From positions 1 to 11,858 of the forward strand of contig CAZABP010000094.1 of NCBI GenBank assembly GCA_964483245.1: 11,858 bases of DNA. The letters are read 5' to 3'. The DNA comes from CAZABP01 sp964483245 (GTDB lineage Bacteria; Planctomycetota; UBA1135; UBA2386). The position numbers and the translations under genes are program-made. This document shows, piece by piece, positions 6,612 to 11,858 of the stretch. The first letter of the stretch is position 1. Every line of letters starts with the position of its first letter. Below the pieces are notes generated by a model. That model did no database searches, was not told where the DNA came from, and saw nothing but the letters and a program-made list of their open reading frames with translations.

Positions 6612-8828
6612 ATGCGCAACGTACCGACCCGGTTTCTCGTCGAGGCCGCAGGCACCGCGGCGCTCGCGCTGTCCGTCATGACAGCCCCACTGCCGGCACA
6701 GAACCAGTGGCTACAAGCGCGTCTGCTGCAACCACGCGCGGGGCACGCGCTCGCATTCGACCCGGTCCGCGAACAGCTCGTGATGTTCGGGGGCGCCAAT
6801 GTGGTCCCCCTGTCGGAAACATGGATCTACGACGGCAAGGACTGGGCCGAGCTCATGCCCCGAGCGCGACCCGGATCCCGTGTCGGGCATGCGATGGCCA
6901 CCGATGCAGCGTCGCGCTCGGTGCTGCTGTTCGGAGGGCAGTGGAACGGCACGCCGCTCGGCGACACCTGGAGCTGGAACGGTTCCGACTGGCGCAAGCG
7001 CGATCTGCGCATCGTGCCGATCTCGCGGTTCGGACATGCGCTGGCGACGGACGGGATGCGCAAGCGGGTCGTCATGTTCGGCGGCACGGCGGTCAACCAC
7101 GGCAACGCGTACTACGAACTGGCGGATACATGGGAATGGGACGGCGAGTTCTGGTTCCCCATGCAAGCGGGCATTGCCCCGCGCGCACGCACAGGACATG
7201 CGATGGCGTTCGACCCGCTGCGCCAGCGCGTCGTCCTGTTCGGCGGCATCGGCGGCGACACTGCATTCGGCGACACGTGGGACTGGGACGGTGCGCGCTG
7301 GACCCAACGGACGCCGAAGATGTCGCCGACCGCGCGACACGGACATCGGATGGCGTTCGACCCGGTGCGGGGAACGATCGTGCTGTGGGGAGGCGCGGAC
7401 GAGGCGGTCTGGGAATGGGATGGCACGGACTGGTCGATGCGCCGGCCGACCTCCGGACCCGGCCCGCGCCAAGGAGCCGCGATCGCCTTCGATGTGCGGA
7501 GCCGGCAGATCGTGCTGATCGGGGGTGCGAACTCAGGCGGGACCCTGGGCGACACCTGGCATCTGCGTGGCAACCGCTGGCGACTCCAGCATCCAACCAC
7601 ATCCCCGACCGCGCGGCTGTCACCGGCGATGGTTTCCGATCCGTCCGGCGGAGTACTGCTGTTCGGCGGCTCCTCGGGAGCCGGGTTCCAAGCAGAGACC
7701 TGGACGTACTCGAGCGGTCGATGGCAGCTCCATGCGTTGGCCACGGCTCCACAGGCGCGCCGGCTGCACGCGCTCGCCCCCGATCCTGCCGGGCGCGGGG
7801 TCCTCTTGTTCGGCGGAGAGTCCGACAGTGGCCCCCGCGACGACAGTTGGATCTGGCGCGGGAGGACCTGGGTAGCCGCGAACACGACGTCCCGACCGCC
7901 GGCACGTAGTGGTCATGCGATGGCGTTCGATCCCACCCGCCGTCGCGTGGTGTTGTTCGGCGGCTGGAACCAGACCGCGCTGGCCGATACCTGGGAGTGG
8001 GACGGGCGCGATTGGCAACGATCGACGCCGCCCGCGAGTCCGACGGCGCGGGCCTGGCACGTCATGGCATTCGACGCTTCACGCAACCGCGTGTTGTTGT
8101 TCGGCGGCTGGGACGGCGCAGCCTGCGGCGATACCTGGGAGTGGGACGGAATCACATGGACCCGACTCACTGCGCCGACGAGCCCGCCCCCGCGCTGGCT
8201 GGCGGCGATCACCTGCGACGACCAGCGCCGGCGCGTGGTCCTGCATGGTGGCAGGTCGGACACCGTCCGCCTGCACGACACCTGGGAGTGGGACGGAATC
8301 CGTTGGGAACTGCAGCGGCCGACTGCGGATTCACGCGCCCGCCATGCCGTGGCATTCGATCGGAGCCGCGGCCAGGTCGTCATGTTCGGTGGCGAGGCCG
8401 ATGCCCCGGGGGCTCTGTGGCTGTACGGGAGCCCGGCCGCGGCCAGCGCCGAGGCGTACGGGTTCGCCTGCGCCGGCACGAGCGGACCAGCCGTGTTGAC
8501 GAGCCGGTTGCCGTATCTCGGCAGCTCGAACTTCCGTTTCGAGCTCGGCACTGCGCGTGCGCAGTCGCTGTGCATGTTCGGCCTGGCGACGGCGCCCGAT
8601 TCGCTCCCAGTCGGCAGCGGTTGTTCGCTGTACGTGAAGCCGCCGATCGTTCCGCTCCTGGCGGTTACGAACCCGCACGGGTTCGCGCAGAGCGCGATCC
8701 TGCCGATCCCCTATGCACCTCAGCTGCGCGGCGCGCGGCTGTACGCACAGGCGTTCACGCTCGATCCTGCCGTGCCCGTGCTGGGGATCGGCTTCAGCAA
8801 CGGGATCGCCGCACGACTGGGCGACTGA
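6612..8828 (+). CDS. Secreted kelch-like repeat protein with planctomycete-type C-terminal domain
   Basis: A 738-residue exported protein. A signal peptide (about 1-29, ending PLPA before QNQ) is followed by twelve repeats of about 48 residues (41-615). Each has the pattern GHAMAFD..R..VVLFGG......DTWEWDG..W, a kelch/galactose-oxidase-like blade with the double glycine and two aromatic positions; Trp replaces the usual Tyr. Twelve blades suggest two six-bladed propellers rather than one. Residues 616-738 form a beta-rich domain starting YGFACAG, with a second cysteine in GSGCSLY; similar C-terminal domains are common on secreted planctomycete proteins. There is no transmembrane anchor, LPXTG or PEP-CTERM signal. 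No catalytic residues can be named, so binding of glycans or proteins outside the cell is the likely role. The start is fixed by GGAGGGA five bases upstream. It converges on the MerR gene with only eight bases between them and no visible terminator. Confidence 0.93.
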   Translation: MRNVPTRFLVEAAGTAALALSVMTAPLPAQNQWLQARLLQPRAGHALAFDPVREQLVMFGGANVVPLSETWIYDGKDWAELMPRARPGSRVGHAMATDAASRSVLLFGGQWNGTPLGDTWSWNGSDWRKRDLRIVPISRFGHALATDGMRKRVVMFGGTAVNHGNAYYELADTWEWDGEFWFPMQAGIAPRARTGHAMAFDPLRQRVVLFGGIGGDTAFGDTWDWDGARWTQRTPKMSPTARHGHRMAFDPVRGTIVLWGGADEAVWEWDGTDWSMRRPTSGPGPRQGAAIAFDVRSRQIVLIGGANSGGTLGDTWHLRGNRWRLQHPTTSPTARLSPAMVSDPSGGVLLFGGSSGAGFQAETWTYSSGRWQLHALATAPQARRLHALAPDPAGRGVLLFGGESDSGPRDDSWIWRGRTWVAANTTSRPPARSGHAMAFDPTRRRVVLFGGWNQTALADTWEWDGRDWQRSTPPASPTARAWHVMAFDASRNRVLLFGGWDGAACGDTWEWDGITWTRLTAPTSPPPRWLAAITCDDQRRRVVLHGGRSDTVRLHDTWEWDGIRWELQRPTADSRARHAVAFDRSRGQVVMFGGEADAPGALWLYGSPAAASAEAYGFACAGTSGPAVLTSRLPYLGSSNFRFELGTARAQSLCMFGLATAPDSLPVGSGCSLYVKPPIVPLLAVTNPHGFAQSAILPIPYAPQLRGARLYAQAFTLDPAVPVLGIGFSNGIAARLGD
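6732..8456 (+). repeat. Twelve tandem kelch-like repeats (coding)
   Basis: These are twelve in-frame repeats of roughly 144-160 bases. The fifth is shortened (ADEAVWEWDG directly after the double glycine), and the third has an insert before DTWEWDG. The seventh and eighth are the most divergent. Repeats 9, 10 and 11 share the exact 17-mer ACCTGGGAGTGGGACGG at 7989, 8133 and 8280, spaced 144 and 147 bases. This conservation at the DNA level points to recent duplication or gene conversion in that part of the array. Confidence 0.9.
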
Positions 8829-8836
8829 CGCCCGCG

Positions 8837-9325
8837 CTACGGCAACAACGCCCGCAGCATCGGCGGCAGCGGCTCGCCTGTCTTCTGGCAGGGATCGCAG
8901 GTGCGCGGCGAGAACTCGCGGTTGCAGACCAGGCAGCTGCGCAGCTGCGCACGCGCGAGCTCCAGATCGTCCAGCTCGGCGCGCAGCTGCGCGATCCGCG
9001 ACTCCACCAGCTCCGCCTGCTTGTCGAGCAGCGGGCGCAGGCCAGCGAGCAGCTCGGCGCCGCTCTTGGGCGCCTGCGGCACCAGTGTGCGCGCGATCTC
9101 CTCGAGCGACAGGCCGAGCGATTGCAGGCGCTGGATCGCCAGCATCCGGTCGAGCTGCGGGCGCCGATAGAAGCGGAACCCGCCTTCGCTGCGCTTGGCG
9201 GGGGTCAGCAGTCCGAGCTCCTCGTAGTAGCGCAACGTGCGCAGGTTCGTCCCGGCCAGCCGGGCAAACTCACCGATCTGCAGGAGCTCTTCGGATTTCG
9301 GTGCGGACATCGTCAGGGGTCTCAT
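8837..9325 (-). CDS. MerR-family regulator with C-terminal four-cysteine cluster
   Basis: A 162-residue transcription regulator. The MerR winged helix-turn-helix is at about 14-80: LQIGEFARLAG, then LRTLRYYEELGLL, the wing GGFRFYRR, and LGLSLEEIARTL. A long dimerisation coiled coil follows (about 88-128). It then ends in CLVC-x8-CDPC (C131, C134, C143, C146), a paired CxxC cluster placed where CueR-type proteins carry their metal loop, but with four cysteines rather than two. It probably binds zinc or copper, or a thiol-reactive signal. Start choice is uncertain: ATG 9358 would overlap the upstream gene by three bases, 9325 is used here, and 9310 is also possible; none has a clear ribosome site. 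It follows the TauE/SafE-like gene on the same strand. With the divergent copper ATPase, this makes it the likely local regulator, but no operator is identifiable. Confidence 0.92.
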   Translation of the reverse strand: MRPLTMSAPKSEELLQIGEFARLAGTNLRTLRYYEELGLLTPAKRSEGGFRFYRRPQLDRMLAIQRLQSLGLSLEEIARTLVPQAPKSGAELLAGLRPLLDKQAELVESRIAQLRAELDDLELARAQLRSCLVCNREFSPRTCDPCQKTGEPLPPMLRALLP

Positions 9326-9344
9326 GGCCTGGTCCCGTGCTGGG

Positions 9345-9986
9345 TCATCCAGCGGCATGCGAGCAACAGGGTTCGGCGGCGAGCGCGAGCCCGCCGCGCA
9401 ACAACAGGACGAGCGCGGCCGCGGTCAGCAGCACGCGCTGCAGGCGCAGCACACCAACCGGCGACAGCCGGCCGGACCACCACGCCAGCGGAACTTGCGC
9501 CGCCACGAGCGGCAGCGCGGAGCCGGACGCGAAGCCGAGCATCGTCAGGGCCCCACCGCCGGCACTGCCAGCAGCGAGCGCCGCGGCGTAGACGCCGACC
9601 AGCAACCCACAAGGGAGCAACGGCGTCAGCAGGCCGACGCCGGCGGCGCGCGCGAAGCGCGGCAACCGGAACACGGCGCGGAACCACCGTCCGACCAGCG
9701 GCAGGCCGGCGAGCACCGACATCCGGCCGTGGCCGAACAGCGCAAAGCCGAGCAGCGCAGCCGCGAGCACGAAGCTGACCAGCGCGCCGCCCGGCAGCAC
9801 GCCGCCGAGCCCGAGCACGCCGCCGATCCCGCCGGCCGCGAGTCCGGCCAGCGCATAGCCCGCGAGGCGGGAGACCTGATAGACGCCGGCGCTGGCGCCG
9901 CCGCCGTGGCAGGCAGCGAGCGGGCCGCACATGCCTGCGCAGTGCAGACCGTTCAGGATCCCGAACACGAAACTCTCGGCGAACAT
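9345..9986 (-). CDS. TauE/SafE-like (DsbD_2, COG2836) membrane protein of the cbb3 oxidase/copper type
   Basis: A 213-residue inner-membrane protein with about six hydrophobic segments. The first segment carries the family signature LHCAGMCGP (C16, M19, C20), and a later one carries PLLPCGLL (C126). Cys/Met/His at these positions suggests copper handling or thiol chemistry rather than sulfite export, despite the family name. Related proteins are often encoded in cytochrome cbb3 oxidase clusters next to ccoI and ccoS. The C-terminus ends EPCCSHAAG, an extra Cys-Cys-x-His cluster that could bind metal on the membrane surface. ATG 9986 places the signature at the usual distance from the N-terminus; there is no clear ribosome site. 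The reading frame continues far upstream, but that is antisense to the ATPase gene and not coding. The MerR gene follows directly. Confidence 0.88.
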   Translation of the reverse strand: MFAESFVFGILNGLHCAGMCGPLAACHGGGASAGVYQVSRLAGYALAGLAAGGIGGVLGLGGVLPGGALVSFVLAAALLGFALFGHGRMSVLAGLPLVGRWFRAVFRLPRFARAAGVGLLTPLLPCGLLVGVYAAALAAGSAGGGALTMLGFASGSALPLVAAQVPLAWWSGRLSPVGVLRLQRVLLTAAALVLLLRGGLALAAEPCCSHAAG

Positions 9987-10004
9987 GCGGCATTGAGGCG
10001 GCGG
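9987..10004. promoter_or_regulatory. 18-base divergent gap; control elements must extend into coding DNA
   Basis: Only 18 bases separate the start codons of the membrane-protein gene (minus) and the P-type ATPase gene (plus). They contain GAGG (9995-9998), six bases before the ATPase ATG, a fair ribosome site. A promoter does not fit here, so promoters for both genes must lie within the first codons of the opposite gene. No MerR-type 19-bp-spaced promoter with a dyad was recognised. Confidence 0.35.
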
Positions 10005-11858
10005 ATGCGGACCCGCGCGCCTGTGCTCCTCACGCAACCCGCGGCTGTTCCGACTATTTCGAAGCCCCGGCAGTGCCGGCACTGCTCCGAGCCGGTACCG
10101 GACGGCATGCCGGGTGGGTTCTGCTGCCGCGGCTGCGAGGCGGTGCATGCCCTGCTGCACGAGCACCGGCTGGATCGGTACTACGAGCTCGGCCGGGGCG
10201 CCCCGATCGGCGACGTGCCGCGGCCAGGACGTCACGACTGGCTGCCGGACCTGGAGCGCGCGGCGCTGCCAGTCGGCAATGCGCGGCGGCTCGCGCTCGA
10301 CGTGCAGGGGATCCGCTGCGCTGCCTGCGTCTGGGTCCTGCAGGAGCTCTGGCAGCGCCAGACCGGCGCGCTGCGGATCGAGCTGAACCCGGCCGTCGGG
10401 CAGGTCACGCTGCTGTACGACCAGGCATCCACGACGCTGCGCGGGTGGATCGATGCGGTCGAACGGCTCGGCTACCGCGTCGGTCCACCGACCGCCCGCA
10501 GCCGGGATCGCAGCCTGCTGGTGCGCATGGGGGTCTGCATCGCGCTCGCGATGAACGCGATGCTGTTCGCGATCTCCGGCTACTTCGGGCTCGACGCGGA
10601 AGGGGGCGCGTTGAGCCGGTTGTTCAGCTGGTTGTCGTTGGCGATCGCGACGGCCGCCGTGCTGGTCGGCGGGCCGGTGTTCTTCCGCGCCGCGCTCGGC
10701 GGGCTGCGCTCGCGCGTGCTGCACCTCGATCTCCCGATCTCGCTCGGAATCCTGCTCGCGTACGGCGGCTCGCTGCACGAGTTCCTGTCCGGCGCGAGTG
10801 CGGGCTACTTCGACACGGTGACGGTGTTCGTCACGCTGATGCTGGTCGGGCGCTGGCTGCAGCAGCGCGCGATCGAACGCAACCGGGACTTCCTGCTGCG
10901 CAACGACGGCGTCGATCTGCTGCGGGTGCGGCGGCTGGCCGGCGGCGAGGTGCAGGAGGTGCGCGTCACCGAAGTGGCGGCCGGGGACCTGTTGCTGCTG
11001 GCACCTGGCGACCTCGTGCCGGTGCGCGCGGAGCTGCTCGAGCGCAGCGGCTCGTTCTCGTTGGACTGGATCTGCGGGGAATCGGTTCCGCGCGAGTTCG
11101 CGGCCGGCGCCGAGCTGCCGGCCGGTGCGTTCCACGCGGGCGATATGCCGCTGCGCGCACGGGCGCGCGCCGACGCCGAGAGCTCTGGGCTGCTGCGGTT
11201 GCTGCGGACGCCGGCGCAGGAGAAGGGCGAAGCGGCGCGCGGCACGCGGTTCTGGACCCGGCTGAACCGGCTCTACGTCGCGGTGGTCCTGTTGCTCGCC
11301 GCAGCCGGAGCCACGCTCTGGTGGTTGCGCGAGCCGGCGCGCGCGATCGAAGTCGCGGTCGCGATCCTGGTCGTGACCTGTCCGTGCGCGATCGGGATCG
11401 CGTTGCCGCTGGCGTTCGACCTGGCGCTGGCGCGGCTGCGGCGCAGCGGGATCTACGTCCGCACGGCCGGTTTCCTCGACAAGGCGGCGCGCATCCGCAA
11501 GGTGCTGTTCGACAAGACCGGCACGCTGACCTGGGGCGAACTGCAGGCGGAAGTCCTGCGCGAGCCGCCGGCGGAGCTGCGGGATGTCGCATACTCGATG
11601 GCGGCGAGCAGCAACCACCCGGTCGCGCGCGCGGTCGCGGCGGCGCTGCGTGCGCGGGGTGCCGGATTCGTCGCCGAGCTGGCCGTGCGCGAGCTGCCGG
11701 GACGCGGGCTCGAGGCGCAGCTCGGGACCCGGCAGTTCCGCCTCGGTTCGCCGGCGTTCGTGCTCGGCGATGCCAGGGAGCAGCGCGGCCTCACGGCCGC
11801 AACGAATGGGTCGACCGCGCGCCGCGCGGTCGACCCCGCGCCCCGCGGCCGCGCAGCC
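10005..11858 (+). CDS. ccoI: Copper-translocating P-type ATPase, CcoI/FixI type (cut by window edge)
   Basis: The first 618 residues of a P1B-type ATPase; the frame stays open to the right edge. Domain order: an N-terminal cysteine domain CRHC (24-27) with FCCRGC (39-44), then a ferredoxin-like metal domain with GIRCAACVW (C105, C108), both typical of CcoI/FixI. Six membrane helices follow, the sixth with the metal-site CPC (459-461). The phosphorylation motif DKTGTLT has D503, and the HP motif is at 538-539. The nucleotide-binding GDG hinge and last two helices lie outside the window. The actuator motif, normally TGES, reads CGES (357-360). CcoI exports copper slowly from the cytoplasm for assembly of cbb3-type oxidase. 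ATG 10005 has GAGG six bases upstream. The last 30 or so residues look less family-like and contain a perfect inverted repeat (11808-11836), so errors near the edge are possible. Confidence 0.93.
   Translation, partial: MRTRAPVLLTQPAAVPTISKPRQCRHCSEPVPDGMPGGFCCRGCEAVHALLHEHRLDRYYELGRGAPIGDVPRPGRHDWLPDLERAALPVGNARRLALDVQGIRCAACVWVLQELWQRQTGALRIELNPAVGQVTLLYDQASTTLRGWIDAVERLGYRVGPPTARSRDRSLLVRMGVCIALAMNAMLFAISGYFGLDAEGGALSRLFSWLSLAIATAAVLVGGPVFFRAALGGLRSRVLHLDLPISLGILLAYGGSLHEFLSGASAGYFDTVTVFVTLMLVGRWLQQRAIERNRDFLLRNDGVDLLRVRRLAGGEVQEVRVTEVAAGDLLLLAPGDLVPVRAELLERSGSFSLDWICGESVPREFAAGAELPAGAFHAGDMPLRARARADAESSGLLRLLRTPAQEKGEAARGTRFWTRLNRLYVAVVLLLAAAGATLWWLREPARAIEVAVAILVVTCPCAIGIALPLAFDLALARLRRSGIYVRTAGFLDKAARIRKVLFDKTGTLTWGELQAEVLREPPAELRDVAYSMAASSNHPVARAVAAALRARGAGFVAELAVRELPGRGLEAQLGTRQFRLGSPAFVLGDAREQRGLTAATNGSTARRAVDPAPRGRAA
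11808..11836. repeat. Perfect 13-bp inverted repeat with 3-base loop
   Basis: The arm GGGTCGACCGCGC (11808-11820) is followed by GCC and its exact reverse complement (11824-11836). The repeat lies in the ATPase reading frame, 22 bases before the window end. No T-run follows and it is inside a gene, so it is not a terminator. A 13-bp perfect stem is unlikely by chance even in GC-rich DNA; an assembly or sequencing artefact near a contig end is a real alternative. Confidence 0.85.

Noticed and set aside
5106..8828. Secreted proteins as PEP-CTERM exosortase substrates
   Set aside because: Neither C-terminus (WAKHRAQ or IAARLGD) has a PEP motif, a hydrophobic segment or a basic tail.
8829..8836. 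Terminator between the convergent kelch and MerR genes
   Set aside because: Only eight bases separate the stops, and I see no hairpin with a T-run on either strand.
9345..9986. Literal sulfite exporter function
   Set aside because: The protein is of the short HCxxMC-containing DsbD_2 group, and its context is copper and oxidase assembly; the TauE/SafE name is inherited from family annotation.
9345..11618. Long minus-strand open frame covering most of the ATPase region
   Set aside because: Only the part from 9986 down encodes a recognisable membrane protein. The rest is an Arg/Gln/Pro-rich antisense shadow of the ATPase, whose motifs are complete on the plus strand.

Overview
The window is a very GC-rich, tightly packed bacterial segment with no RNA genes, insertion sequences or CRISPR. 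Eleven protein genes fill it almost completely; the longest gap is 57 bases. The best guess for the source is a planctomycete or a close relative. That rests on the kelch-like protein at 6612-8828, which ends in a two-cysteine beta-rich domain of a kind often seen on secreted proteins of planctomycetes, and on the secreted DUF1570/peptidase-MA-like protein before it. The assignment is inference, not proof.

Region 1 (1-2047, minus strand) is a nucleoside-salvage operon in the order cdd, deoC, aldehyde dehydrogenase. Cytidine deaminase and a eukaryote-type deoxyribose-phosphate aldolase overlap by ATGA. The dehydrogenase starts 5 bases after deoC and runs off the left edge; it would consume the acetaldehyde released by the aldolase.

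Region 2 (2101-6554, plus strand) is transcribed divergently from the same roughly 50-base spacer. It encodes a fold-III PLP decarboxylase, an AMP-forming acyl/aminoacyl ligase and a free-standing acyl carrier protein. These are followed, through a GTGA overlap, by a secreted protein of unknown function. The first three form a module of the type seen next to exosortase A genes and in the VinO/VinN/VinL part of vicenistatin biosynthesis: an amino acid is activated, loaded on a carrier and decarboxylated there. The secreted protein looks like a peptidase-MA fold that has lost its HExxH zinc site. This operon is the most unusual part of the window.

Region 3 (6612-8828, plus) is a single secreted protein with twelve kelch-like repeats and the C-terminal planctomycete-type domain. 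Three neighbouring repeats are nearly identical in DNA, which suggests recent expansion.

Region 4 (8837-11858) looks like a copper and cytochrome-oxidase assembly locus. A MerR regulator with a C-terminal four-cysteine cluster and a small TauE/SafE-like (DsbD_2) membrane protein lie on the minus strand. A CcoI/FixI-type copper P-type ATPase on the plus strand starts only 18 bases away and runs off the right edge. A perfect 13-bp inverted repeat lies within the last 51 bases of the window.
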